From Chryseosolibacter histidinae (GTDB lineage: Bacteria > Bacteroidota > Bacteroidia > Cytophagales > Cyclobacteriaceae): a DNA stretch of 64,000 nucleotides. Below are positions 33,727-43,178 of this stretch, one piece after another. Location of the stretch: NCBI RefSeq assembly GCF_018598225.1, contig NZ_JAHESF010000013.1, positions 124,001 to 188,000 of the forward strand, given 5' to 3'. The notes under the pieces are model-generated. The model was given only the letters and a program-made list of their open reading frames with translations, ran no database searches and had not been told where the DNA came from. Made by a program: the position numbers and the translations under genes. Numbering within the stretch: position 1 is the first letter of the stretch; every line of letters begins with the position of its first letter.

Positions 33727-33826
33727 TCGTTCTAAAACCCTGAAAATCTGTTCAATTTTGAACATATTTGTGCACTCAAGGACAATGGTGTTCGCTCAAT
33801 CGCCTTCCAGAGGCTGAAAACGCATT

Positions 33827-33842
33827 TGGCACAGTATTTTCC
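33827..33842 (+). promoter_or_regulatory. possible sigma-54 -24/-12 element
   Basis: TGGCACAGTATTTTCC has a perfect -24 half (TGGCAC) at the right spacing from an imperfect -12 half (TTTCC in place of TTGCA). It lies 36 bp before the GTG start of a sigma-54-dependent response regulator, so autoregulation is conceivable. Weak. Confidence 0.3.
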
Positions 33843-33877
33843 CTGAGAAAGCGTTCACCTTAAATCTAAACAGCTAC

Positions 33878-35248
33878 GTGACCCAGGAAGGCGGAAAAAT
33901 CTTAATGATCGATGATGATGAAGATGTGCTGCTCGCAGCAAAAATGCTTCTCAAAAAACAAAGTCATCATGTGATCATCGAAAAGAATCCCAACAAGATC
34001 CCTTTTTTACTGAACAATGATACCTACGATGTGATCCTGCTGGACATGAACTTCAGCAAGGATATCACAAGTGGTAAAGAAGGTTTTCATTGGCTCGGGC
34101 AGATCCTGGAAAAAGATCCGAACGCTGTTGTGATCCTCATCACTGCTTTTGGCGATGTGGAGATGGCCGTGAAAGCCCTGAAGCAGGGAGCAACCGATTT
34201 CATTCTGAAGCCATGGCAAAACGAAAAGCTGGTGGCCACAATCTCTACTGCGATCCGCCTGAAGCAATCTTATAACCAGGTAGACAAGCTGAAGAAAGCG
34301 AAGGAGATGCTGGAGGAACAGATCAGTAAACCCTTCGGTGAGATCATCGGCCAAAGTACCGCCATCAAGGAAGTTTTTTCACTGATCGATAAAGTAGCCA
34401 AGACAGAAGCGAACGTGCTCATCCTGGGTGAGAACGGTACGGGAAAAGAGCTCATCGCCAGGGCTATTCACCAGCGCTCACTGCGAAAAGATAACAGCTT
34501 CGTGTCTGTAGACATGGGCGCCATCACCGAAACACTTTTTGAAAGCGAGCTCTTTGGTCATAAAAAGGGCGCTTTTACAGATGCCCGCGAAGACAGGCCG
34601 GGACGTTTCGAGCTCGCCTCGGGAGGAACCCTCTTCCTGGACGAGATCGGCAACCTGAGCATGAGCCTGCAGAGCAAGCTGCTGAGTGCATTGCAGTCGA
34701 GACAGGTAACGAGGGTGGGCGCCAACCAGCCCCTGCCCGTTGACATCAGGCTCATCTGCGCCACCAACATGCCCCTTCATAAAATGGTGCAGGAAGGAAC
34801 CTTCAGGCAGGATCTGCTTTACCGGATCAATACGGTTGAGATCCATGTGCCGCCATTGAGCGAGCGCGTTGAAGACATCCCCATGCTGGCGCAACACTAT
34901 CTTCAATACTACGCAAAAAAATATCACAAGCTGGTGAACACCATCGCTCCTGAAGCCATGGACAAGCTTAAGCGTTATGCATGGCCCGGAAACATCCGTG
35001 AGCTGCAGCATTCTATCGAGCGGGCTGTGATCATGACCGATTCATCGTCACTGCAGGAAACCGATTTCCTGCTGAGCCGGTCCCTTTCTTCCAGCGCATC
35101 GGCCAACACGCTGAACCTGGATGAAGTTGAAAAGGCAGCCATTGCAAAAGCGCTTCAGATGCACAACGGCAACATTTCAAAAGCTGCCGATGAGCTTGGC
35201 CTCACCCGGGCATCGCTTTACCGCCGGATGGAGAAATACGGCCTCTGA
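33878..35248 (+). CDS. sigma-54-dependent response regulator (NtrC family)
   Basis: 456 residues from a GTG. Residues of about 7-125 are a receiver domain with acidic pocket (MIDDDEDV), the phosphoacceptor Asp56 (ILLDMNFS), Thr89 (LITAFGD) and Lys111 (ILKPW). The AAA+ domain follows (about 150-390) with Walker A GENGTGKE at 184-191, the sigma-54-contacting GAFTDA at 231-236 and Walker B TLFLDEIGNL. The end is a Fis-type HTH (NGNISKAADELGLTRASLYR). It activates sigma-54 promoters on phosphorylation. No kinase is adjacent; the NtrY-like kinase at 47818 is a plausible partner separated by the PKS block. Confidence 0.95.
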   Translation: MTQEGGKILMIDDDEDVLLAAKMLLKKQSHHVIIEKNPNKIPFLLNNDTYDVILLDMNFSKDITSGKEGFHWLGQILEKDPNAVVILITAFGDVEMAVKALKQGATDFILKPWQNEKLVATISTAIRLKQSYNQVDKLKKAKEMLEEQISKPFGEIIGQSTAIKEVFSLIDKVAKTEANVLILGENGTGKELIARAIHQRSLRKDNSFVSVDMGAITETLFESELFGHKKGAFTDAREDRPGRFELASGGTLFLDEIGNLSMSLQSKLLSALQSRQVTRVGANQPLPVDIRLICATNMPLHKMVQEGTFRQDLLYRINTVEIHVPPLSERVEDIPMLAQHYLQYYAKKYHKLVNTIAPEAMDKLKRYAWPGNIRELQHSIERAVIMTDSSSLQETDFLLSRSLSSSASANTLNLDEVEKAAIAKALQMHNGNISKAADELGLTRASLYRRMEKYGL

Positions 35249-35274
35249 GATTGCCCGACATACCCGGCTTGAAC

Positions 35275-35383
35275 TGTACATGCTTTTTTAAGGCGTGCAC
35301 TTTTCATGTACAACTTCGCGCGCCGAAAAAATTCACTTGAGATTTGTACATGGTTTTTTCAAAGTAGAATCTGTACATGTACA
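35275..35383. repeat. cluster of TGTACA palindromes
   Basis: TGTACA occurs at 35275, 35307, 35345, 35372 and 35378. The last two are fused into a 12-bp palindrome-like TGTACATGTACA. Several are followed by a T run. Spacing is 32, 38, 27 and 6 bp, suggesting a multi-site operator or a structured RNA. Confidence 0.55.
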
Positions 35384-35477
35384 AAACCAGGTTGGAAAAC
35401 GGGCGGCCCGCAAGGCCATAATACCTGATAGGCTTAAAACGACCAAAAACGCCGTTCCCGGGACAAAATACTCCCGA

Positions 35478-35508
35478 TTTCATAAATCATTATCCCGAAA
35501 ACGTAAGT
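35478..35508. repeat. flanking element, left copy
   Basis: 31 bases that align with 46598-46630 at 27 positions with a 2-bp gap; the shared core is ATAAnTCnTTATCC and AACGTAAGT. One copy lies downstream of the response regulator, the other before the histidine kinase. Confidence 0.55.
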
Positions 35509-35955
35509 CAGGTCCTGCACATTTACAGGAACTTCACCTGAGGAATCCCTGTAACCTTGCCATTTTTTCCAACACAGACGAGCAAGCAGCGTTTCAGCGA
35601 TTCTTTTAACCTCCAGCTATATACATGGCAATCCGGGCCATCATTAACCCGGGACTGTTGGTTTGTGCAAAGAAAGAATTATGCCCGTTCGTTGTTACAT
35701 ATTCTCGATACCTCCTTAAGCGCTTTGTGGCTACAAGGTCTTCAATGCTGATCTCGCATAAACAGTTGAGGTATGGCAGGTCCGCAACCCGGCAATTCTC
35801 CCTGTTAAATAAAAGTCTCTCTATCACGCTGCACCAGCAAAATCACAGCCCGCGGTGTTCCATCAGGTGAACATCTCCTGACAATGGTGTCCCGAAGACC
35901 TTGTCCTCTCCTAATTCATAGGGCTCTTCTTTTCGTCCACCGCTAACCTTATTTT

Positions 35956-38900
35956 ATGAAAAGCAAAAAAAGAATTTCTGACCTTGAGTCATGTCCTGGC
36001 CGCGATGCCATTGCCATTGTTGGCCTCTCGTGCCGTTTCCCCCAGGGCCACACCCTTGCCGAATTCTGGGAGCTGCTGCGCAACGGTAGGGATACCATCA
36101 CCGAAATAAAAGATCAGCGGTGGGATCATGACGCTTATTATCATCCGGATGCCACGGTTGCCGATAAGACACAACAACGCCATGCATCGCTGCTCGACAA
36201 CATCCACGACTTTGATCCGCTCTTCTTCGGCATCTCTCCTGCCGAAGCGTATGAAATGAGTCCTTCACAAAAACTGATGCTCGAGCTCGTATGGGAAGCG
36301 CTTGAAAATGCCTCCATCGGCATCGACCAGGCGAAAGGAGGAAGAACAGGTGTTTACATTGGCAACATCTGGACGGACTTCGAGCGCTACCGGAAAATGA
36401 AAAACGCTGCGGCCACATCGCACTCGGCACTGGGGCAATCGGCGAACATCATCGCCAACAGGGTTTCCTTCAAATATGGTTTTACCGGGCCCAGCCTCGT
36501 GGTGGACACGGGTTGTTCCGCTTCGCTTGTAGCGCTTCACCTGGCGTGTCAGGCGCTGCGCGACGGAAGCATCGATATGGCCGTGGTGGGCGGCGTCAAC
36601 CACATTCTCGATCCCGATCAGTACATTCTGCTTTCGAAATTTGGTGGGTTGTCTTCCACTGGCAAGTGTCACACCTTCAGTCGCCATGCCGATGGTTTTG
36701 TGCGCGGCGAAGGCGGGGGCGTGGTGTTGCTGAAGAGGCTCCCGGATGCTGAAAAAAAAGGTGAGAAGATCTGGGCATTGGTGAGGGGTACCGCCATGAA
36801 CAACAACGGCTACAACGTCAATCTTCCGGCAACCAGCGTGGAGGGTCAGAAAAGCGTGCTGGCGGATGCTTACCGTTTCAGCAGCATCGCACCGAAAGAT
36901 GTTCACTATGTGGAAGCGCACGGCACGGGCACAAGGCTGGGTGACCCCACAGAGGCAACTGCGTTGGGAGAATTCTTCTGCAAAGGAAAACGCAAGCAGG
37001 CGCTTCACATCGGATCTGTAAAAACCAATATAGGTCACCTCGAAGCCGCCGCTGGCATTGCCGGGCTCATCAAAGTAGTGCTTGCCATGCAGCACAGAAC
37101 GTTGCCACCAAGCCTCAACTGTGACGAATATAATCCGGGCATCGACTTCGAAGCACTCAGGCTACAGGTGCAACATACACCCGGCCCCTGGCCAGCAAAG
37201 AAAGGCGAGACGCTCAAGGCGGGCATCAACTCCTTTGGATGGGGCGGCACCAATGCCCACACCGTGGTGGAAGAATACAGGCAACCATCGTATACACCTG
37301 CTGCCAAGCATCAAACGGGAATGTACTGCCTGCCTGTTTCCGCCCAAACGGAAGGTGCGCTGAAGGCATATGTGAAACGATATGCAGACATGCTCCGCGC
37401 CATCCCGGAACAAGCCGTAAACGACTTTTGCGTAGCCGCAGCATTAAGAAAACCCTCGCTGAGTCACCGGGCATTTTTTTCAGCAAAAACAAAAGAAGAA
37501 CTGCTGAATGCACTGGAGGGTTTTGTACCCGATGCTGACAGTTCGACAGTGAACAGCATACCGTTACAGCATCACAGGGTGGTGATGGTATTTCCCGGAC
37601 AGGGTGCCCAATGGATCGGTATGGGAAGGGACCTGCTCGCCAAAGAGCCTGTTTTCAGGCAAGCGATCGAAGCTTGTGACAACGCCTTCAAACCGCATAC
37701 AGGCTGGTCGTTAGTGAGGCTGCTCACAACGACGTCAGAGGAAAGCCGCCTGAGCGAGATCGATGTAATACAACCAGCATTGTGTGCCATCCAGGTGGCG
37801 CTGGCCAGGCTGTGGATGTCGTGGGGCATACAACCACAGGCGCTCGTGGGGCACAGCATGGGTGAGGTGGCCGCCGCCTGCATTTCAGGAGCCATTGATC
37901 TTCACCAGGCAGCCCTCATCATCTGCACGCGCAGCAGGCTGATGAAAACCGTCAGCGGAAAAGGTGGCACCATGGCGGTTACGGAGCTTTCGTATGAAAG
38001 GGCGGAAGCATTGCTCATCCATTTTCCAGGATTGTCTATCGCGGCCAGCAACAGCCCGAAATCAACCGTGCTGGCAGGTGATCAACAGTCCATCAGTGAA
38101 ATATTGCAAACGCTGGAACGCCAGAGCCTTTTCTGCCGCCAGGTGAATGTTGATGTTGCCTCCCACAGCAGACAAATGGATCCGTTGAAAAAAGATCTCC
38201 GCAAAGCCCTGACGGGTATCAAACCCAACGCTACGGCTATTCCTTTTTATTCAACGGTGAGAAACCGCAAAGTGGAAGGCAAAGCGCTGAATGCCGGCTA
38301 CTGGGTAGACAACCTCAGGAACCCGGTGCATTTCTCAAGCGTGGTCAAACAACTGATGCAGGATGAGCATACGATCTTTATCGAAGTGAGCCCGCACCCG
38401 CTGTTGGTGGTCTCGCTGAACGAATGCGCCGCCCATGAGGGACGAAATATTTTTTCCGTTGCCACACTGTTTCGCGACAAGCCGGAGCAGGATTCGATGT
38501 ACAAAAACCTGGGTGAGCTCTTCAGGCACGGCTTCAATATTCCCTGGTCAACGTTCTACAACACAGACAACGCGCCCCACCTGCAACTACCCGCCTACCC
38601 TTTTCAGCGCGAACGTTTCGAGCTCAAGGGCCGCGCCGGGAAGCAGGTAACCGATGCTAAGACCGGTCGCAGATACCCGCTGCTCGGGAAGTCGATCTGG
38701 GTGGCAACACAAGCGAATACCTATTTCAAGGAAACGGTGCTGAGCCTGGAGACCTATCCTTACCTTGCCGACCACCTGGTAAACAACGACATTGTAGTGC
38801 CCGGCGCTGTTTACGCAGAAATGATGCTGGAAGCTGCAGGCGAGATACAGGAAGGCGGGATCTCCGTTCTGTCGAACCTGAGGTTTGTGAAACCATTGAT

Positions 38901-41900
38901 ACTTGCATCCGAAGAAGCAGCCACTGTTCAGCTGAAAATGGTTCGCAACAACGGATCGTTCTCCTGCCAATGTTTTCAGAAAACAGCAGACGACGCAGCA
39001 CGCATAACCTGGCAGCTACTGGCCGAAGGTGAGCTGAAGATCGTATCGGGTTTGGGCCATGATGATATGGCTGATACCGGTGCGGAAACCCACGACCTTG
39101 CCATGAGCGGACAAACCTACTATGACCTGCTGAGGTCGCTGGGCCTCGCGTACGGCCCTTATTTCCAGGGGCTGAAAGAATTGCGCACAGGATCACATCC
39201 ATCAACCGTGAGCTTCAGCCTTGCGGCGCATGCCCACGTGCAACGATCAGCGGAGCGTTATAAGATCCACCCTACGCTGCTCGATACCTGTCTTCAACCT
39301 TTGTTCTTTAAAGTGCTCGAAGGCATTTCAGCAGATCAAAGCCGCTCCACGTTCCTTACCGGCATCCGGGAGCTGCGACTACTGAAAGCGTTCGACCCCT
39401 CTGAAAAAGTTACCGGAACGGTGAGGCTCCACAACCTGAAACGGGATCACGGTCATGGCACCACGCAGGTTGAAGCTGACATTACGGTTTACACTTCTGC
39501 CGGCGATCCATTGCTGATATTAAGCGGTGTCCAGGGAAAAGTGCTCGAAAGCGGCGCACTGAAAACGAACAAGAAAAAATTAAAGGACTGGCTTTATCAG
39601 GTAAACTGGAAAAAATTGTCACACACACCGGGCACAACATCTCCGGTTGAGACACGGGGCACCTGGCTCGTGCTGGGAGACGCGCTCGGAACAAGCAACA
39701 TACTGGTGAATAAAATGAACAAGCGCGGTTTCCATTGCATCCATGCAACACCGGGTACCGCTTTCACAAAACACTCCCCTGTTAGCTATACCGCAGACTT
39801 CGGCAACGAAGCAGATCACAGGGCACTGCTTGTTGATGTCTTCCGACGCGAACCCGTTATTGAAGGCATTATTCACTGCACCAGTATCAATAATGAATGG
39901 CAGCGAGACGACATCACTGCTGACGTTCTGGAGTCATCGCAGGTTGACGGCAGCATGAGCCTTCTCTGTATGTACCGGCAGCTCGCCGCGCTGACCATTG
40001 CCCGGGCGCCGAAGCTGATCGTGATCACCAATGGCGTGGAGGCTGTACGCGATCAGGATGTGCCTCATCCCCTGCACAGTCCGTTGCGGGGTATGGCAAA
40101 AGTGCTGGGCAACGAAGCCACCCAGTATGGCGTGCGTTGTTTCGATCTCAGCACCTGTCCGGGCGAAGCGGAGCTTGATCTCGTGGTGGACGTCATACAA
40201 GCGCCACCGGAAGGCGAGGATGAGCTTGCCTTCCGCGGCAGCGAGCTATACACATCTCGTCTGCACAAAGGTGTTGACGCAGAGCTCACACCTTCTTCAA
40301 AACAGTTCTCTTCCTGGGGCACCTACCTCGTTACCGGTTTCGGAGGAATAGGACTGGACTTTATAACCTGGATGGCAGCACGCGGTGCACGTCATTTTGC
40401 ACTGGTAAATCGCAGCGGAAAGGCCGGCGATGCAGCCGACATAAAACTTGCCAGGTTAAGACACATCGGATGCAACATTGAAGTGTTCGCAGCAGATGTT
40501 GCCAGCTATGATGCGCTGAAAAATGTGCTCCACCACATTGAAGACCTCATGCCTCCGTTGGCGGGTGTGGTTCATGCAGCGGGTGTGATCCATGCCAATA
40601 CGTTAGCTAACCTGACACCAGCGGAACTGTCGGGTATTCTTAGTCCGAAGATGAAGGGCGCCTGGAACCTCCACCTGCTCACCCGCCATCTGACGCTGGA
40701 TTGTTTCATCCTGTTCTCTTCGGCTTCCACACTGATCGGTCTCAGCGGTCAGGGAAGCTACGTAGCCGCCAATCGTTTTCTCGATACGCTGGCACATTAC
40801 AGAAGGTCAATGGATTTGCCTGCCATGGCTGTGAACTGGGGTGTGATCAGCGATGCAGGTATGGTGGCCCATGACAGTGCGCTGGAACGTTACGCCAGGG
40901 CTGAAGGATTTGAGCCCGTGCCTATGGCCAGGGCCCTGGAGGCGTTCGATGCCATTTACCGGGGTGGCTATGCTCAGGTCGGCGTGGCGAAGCTGAATGC
41001 CAACATCATGGCTGGGTATTACGCTATGCTGAAGGAACGGAATTACTTCAGGGGCTTGCTGGAGCGTGAGCGGGAAAATACACTGGCAGATACAACTTTC
41101 ATGGATCAGCTTGTATCGCTCAATCCGCAGGAACAGATCACGATGCTGGAGGTGCTGGTGATCCATGAGCTGGCCGCGGTCATTAAAACACCTGCCGCAC
41201 GCATCAATGCTGCCATGACGTTCAAATCGTTGGGCGTTGACTCGATCATGGCGGTACAGCTCCGGAACGTGTTTGAAAAGATCCTCAACCTGAAACTGCC
41301 GGTGGGTATGTTCTGGACGCATCCTTCGATCAGGGCCTATGCGGCGTTTCTGCAACAAGGCCTTGCCGATCAGGCTTCAGCCATGCCGTTAGATCGCCGT
41401 CAGGTCAGCACATCAGATTGGTTTGTGATCGCCCATCCGAACCCGAATGCTTCTTTCCGGATCTTCCTGTTCCATGATGCGGGTGGCGACACCTGCCTGT
41501 ACAACGGGTGGGATAAACTGCTCGGCGCCGAAGCGGAGGTAATTGCCGTAGAATTACCAGGCCGCGGCAAACGCATCAACAAGAATGCTTATGAGAACCT
41601 CGATCACCTGATCGCAGACCTGAAGCCCGCCCTGGCTCCTTTGCTTGACAAACCTTATGCATTCTTCGGTCACAGCATGGGTGCGCTGATCGCCTTTGAA
41701 ATGGCCCGTTCCATCCGCAGAAGCGGCATGGATCAGCCTTCACGGATCTTTATCTCATCGGCACCGGCATTGAGTACTTACTCGCGCCATGATATCGATT
41801 ATGACTCGCTTGAAAAAGATCTGTTCAGAAGCAAAGCAGCGGATTCACACCTGAAGCAATCACTTCAGAAGTTATTGAAAGACGACCTGCGCCTGCTGAA

Positions 41901-42165
41901 ACATTACCGCTATGTACCGGAAGCGCCGTTGACGGTACCGCTGGTGGTGGTGCACGGCAGCGACGATCCACGTGTATCACAAACCCAAGCCGAGCGGTGG
42001 GAAATGGAGACCAATGCAGACATCGAGGTGATCGCAAGACCGGGAGGCCACCGGTACATCGAGCACGATAGCAAATTCCTGACGGACCTCATCCGGAAAG
42101 AAATGGATGCTGTGAAAAATGACACCTTTTCGTTGCATTTTGAGACGGAGGCTACCTCTGTATAA
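35956..42165 (+). CDS. single-module type I polyketide synthase, KS-AT-DH-KR-ACP-TE
   Basis: 2,069 residues. KS (about 17-445): active-site Cys187 in DTGCSASL, His322 (HGTGT), His361 (NIGHLEAAAG). AT (about 542-870): Ser634 in GHSMGE, specificity segment VASH near 735, not decisive between malonyl and methylmalonyl. DH (about 905-1195): His940 and Asp1110 (HPTLLDTCLQ). KR with its structural half (about 1210-1680): cofactor motif TGFGGIG, catalytic Tyr1602 and Asn1606. ACP: Ser1763 (GVDSIMAVQLRN). TE (about 1840-2040): Ser1907 in GHSMGAL and His2032, resembling type II thioesterases. There is no ER domain. No phosphopantetheinyl transferase or loader lies near; the single module suggests iterative use. 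The product is unknown. Confidence 0.95.
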   Translation: MKSKKRISDLESCPGRDAIAIVGLSCRFPQGHTLAEFWELLRNGRDTITEIKDQRWDHDAYYHPDATVADKTQQRHASLLDNIHDFDPLFFGISPAEAYEMSPSQKLMLELVWEALENASIGIDQAKGGRTGVYIGNIWTDFERYRKMKNAAATSHSALGQSANIIANRVSFKYGFTGPSLVVDTGCSASLVALHLACQALRDGSIDMAVVGGVNHILDPDQYILLSKFGGLSSTGKCHTFSRHADGFVRGEGGGVVLLKRLPDAEKKGEKIWALVRGTAMNNNGYNVNLPATSVEGQKSVLADAYRFSSIAPKDVHYVEAHGTGTRLGDPTEATALGEFFCKGKRKQALHIGSVKTNIGHLEAAAGIAGLIKVVLAMQHRTLPPSLNCDEYNPGIDFEALRLQVQHTPGPWPAKKGETLKAGINSFGWGGTNAHTVVEEYRQPSYTPAAKHQTGMYCLPVSAQTEGALKAYVKRYADMLRAIPEQAVNDFCVAAALRKPSLSHRAFFSAKTKEELLNALEGFVPDADSSTVNSIPLQHHRVVMVFPGQGAQWIGMGRDLLAKEPVFRQAIEACDNAFKPHTGWSLVRLLTTTSEESRLSEIDVIQPALCAIQVALARLWMSWGIQPQALVGHSMGEVAAACISGAIDLHQAALIICTRSRLMKTVSGKGGTMAVTELSYERAEALLIHFPGLSIAASNSPKSTVLAGDQQSISEILQTLERQSLFCRQVNVDVASHSRQMDPLKKDLRKALTGIKPNATAIPFYSTVRNRKVEGKALNAGYWVDNLRNPVHFSSVVKQLMQDEHTIFIEVSPHPLLVVSLNECAAHEGRNIFSVATLFRDKPEQDSMYKNLGELFRHGFNIPWSTFYNTDNAPHLQLPAYPFQRERFELKGRAGKQVTDAKTGRRYPLLGKSIWVATQANTYFKETVLSLETYPYLADHLVNNDIVVPGAVYAEMMLEAAGEIQEGGISVLSNLRFVKPLILASEEAATVQLKMVRNNGSFSCQCFQKTADDAARITWQLLAEGELKIVSGLGHDDMADTGAETHDLAMSGQTYYDLLRSLGLAYGPYFQGLKELRTGSHPSTVSFSLAAHAHVQRSAERYKIHPTLLDTCLQPLFFKVLEGISADQSRSTFLTGIRELRLLKAFDPSEKVTGTVRLHNLKRDHGHGTTQVEADITVYTSAGDPLLILSGVQGKVLESGALKTNKKKLKDWLYQVNWKKLSHTPGTTSPVETRGTWLVLGDALGTSNILVNKMNKRGFHCIHATPGTAFTKHSPVSYTADFGNEADHRALLVDVFRREPVIEGIIHCTSINNEWQRDDITADVLESSQVDGSMSLLCMYRQLAALTIARAPKLIVITNGVEAVRDQDVPHPLHSPLRGMAKVLGNEATQYGVRCFDLSTCPGEAELDLVVDVIQAPPEGEDELAFRGSELYTSRLHKGVDAELTPSSKQFSSWGTYLVTGFGGIGLDFITWMAARGARHFALVNRSGKAGDAADIKLARLRHIGCNIEVFAADVASYDALKNVLHHIEDLMPPLAGVVHAAGVIHANTLANLTPAELSGILSPKMKGAWNLHLLTRHLTLDCFILFSSASTLIGLSGQGSYVAANRFLDTLAHYRRSMDLPAMAVNWGVISDAGMVAHDSALERYARAEGFEPVPMARALEAFDAIYRGGYAQVGVAKLNANIMAGYYAMLKERNYFRGLLERERENTLADTTFMDQLVSLNPQEQITMLEVLVIHELAAVIKTPAARINAAMTFKSLGVDSIMAVQLRNVFEKILNLKLPVGMFWTHPSIRAYAAFLQQGLADQASAMPLDRRQVSTSDWFVIAHPNPNASFRIFLFHDAGGDTCLYNGWDKLLGAEAEVIAVELPGRGKRINKNAYENLDHLIADLKPALAPLLDKPYAFFGHSMGALIAFEMARSIRRSGMDQPSRIFISSAPALSTYSRHDIDYDSLEKDLFRSKAADSHLKQSLQKLLKDDLRLLKHYRYVPEAPLTVPLVVVHGSDDPRVSQTQAERWEMETNADIEVIARPGGHRYIEHDSKFLTDLIRKEMDAVKNDTFSLHFETEATSV

Positions 42166-42184
42166 ACTTTAAACTTGCAGATCA

Positions 42185-42634
42185 ATGACAACTTTTATTG
42201 GAAAAAACATCATCGGAACATGGAGGCTCGTATCCTGGATTTACAAAGGACAGCAGGGTGAAGACATTCACTACTTCGGTAAAAATGCATCCGGAATCCT
42301 TATGTATGATGAAAACGGGTATATGAACGCACAGCTCATGAGGTCCGGCAGGGCATCTTTCGCGTCGCCATCTTTCGACGGTAGCACACCTCAGGAAGCA
42401 TTTTCAGCGTTTAACAGTTATATTGCATATTATGGTCGATATCGAGAGGAGCGCCCGGGAGAGATCACACATTTTGTAGAAGGTAGTCTCTTCCCAAATT
42501 GGATGGGCAACAAGCAGGTACGTTATGGCAGGATCGAAAATGATCTTTTATTGTTGCAAACGCCACCGATGCATGTTGCGGGTAACGATATCGTGTTTTA
42601 TATCACCTGGGAACGTGTTTTCGTCGCAGAATAA
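42185..42634 (+). CDS. lipocalin-like protein (Lipocalin_5 type)
   Basis: 149 residues. GTWRLVSWIYKGQQGEDIHY followed by SGILMYDENGYMNAQLM is the opening of the lipocalin-like family PF13924, a small beta-barrel. FVEGSLFPNWMGNKQVRYGR and the final strand VFYITWERVF complete the barrel. It starts 19 bp after the PKS stop and is surely cotranscribed. Relatives occur with polyketide and other secondary-metabolite genes; here it could bind or cyclise the PKS product (inference). No signal peptide, so it is cytoplasmic. Confidence 0.82.
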   Translation: MTTFIGKNIIGTWRLVSWIYKGQQGEDIHYFGKNASGILMYDENGYMNAQLMRSGRASFASPSFDGSTPQEAFSAFNSYIAYYGRYREERPGEITHFVEGSLFPNWMGNKQVRYGRIENDLLLLQTPPMHVAGNDIVFYITWERVFVAE

Positions 42635-42752
42635 AAACAAAGCGCGAAAAAGCTATGGAAGATCGCAAGGTCTCCTAACTTTATAGGAGAAAAGAAAGTA
42701 CCCCTCTGGTTGTATCCTTTGATCCATGTAAAGCCGATAACCCCCGATAGCC

Positions 42753-43139
42753 ATGGAATCGTTACATATTGCCAAGAATCTCGAGATAAGCTACGACCCC
42801 GAGCACGATTTCGTGTACCTTAACTGGATCGGTTTCCAGAACAAGGAGATCATCATGAAGTCTGGCGCTGTGATCCTCGCATTATTCCGAGAGGGAAAGT
42901 ACAGCAAGGTGTTGAACGACAATACAAAGGTTACAGGTCCCTGGCAGGAGGCCGCGAGCTGGACATCGTCTGTGTGGTTTCCGGATATGATCGCTGCAGG
43001 CCTGAAACATTTTGCATGGATCTTTTCTCCCGATATTTATGCTGAGCTCTCGGCACAGAAAGCCATGCCTGCATCGAATGTGGTGAAATCGTTCAGTTCT
43101 TATGACGAAGCTTTTCAGTGGTTGGTCGGGCAGCAATAA
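42753..43139 (+). CDS. STAS/SpoIIAA-like protein
   Basis: 128 residues. The strand-helix pattern (LEISYDPEHDFVYLNWIGFQ, MKSGAVILALFREGKYSKVL, SSVWFPDMIAAGLKHFAWIF, SYDEAFQWLVGQQ) fits the Bacteroidota STAS/SEC14-like fold of SpoIIAA-type proteins. Known members act as anti-anti-sigma-like or regulatory modules, but the phosphorylatable Ser of SpoIIAA is not obvious (the usual position reads NDNTKV). Starts 118 bp after the lipocalin-like gene on the same strand; may be separate. Confidence 0.65.
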   Translation: MESLHIAKNLEISYDPEHDFVYLNWIGFQNKEIIMKSGAVILALFREGKYSKVLNDNTKVTGPWQEAASWTSSVWFPDMIAAGLKHFAWIFSPDIYAELSAQKAMPASNVVKSFSSYDEAFQWLVGQQ

Positions 43140-43178
43140 CGCAGAGCCTGAGCGTCAGCGCGTAATGAATGCTCAGTG

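Larger units (their letters stand above)
35249..35955. other. 707-bp intergenic region before the polyketide synthase
   Basis: No convincing gene. It contains a cluster of five TGTACA hexamers (35275-35383) and an element shared with 46598-46630 at 35478-35508. Small ORFs on both strands (35606-35827 minus, 35625-35870 plus) overlap each other and look like chance. The PKS promoter must lie in the last 100 bases, which are AT-rich, but no box is certain. Confidence 0.6.

Noticed and set aside
35606-35827. 73-residue minus-strand ORF before the PKS
   Set aside because: Looked briefly like a peptide precursor, but there is no core Cys/Ser/Thr cluster or maturase, and a plus-strand ORF covers it equally well.
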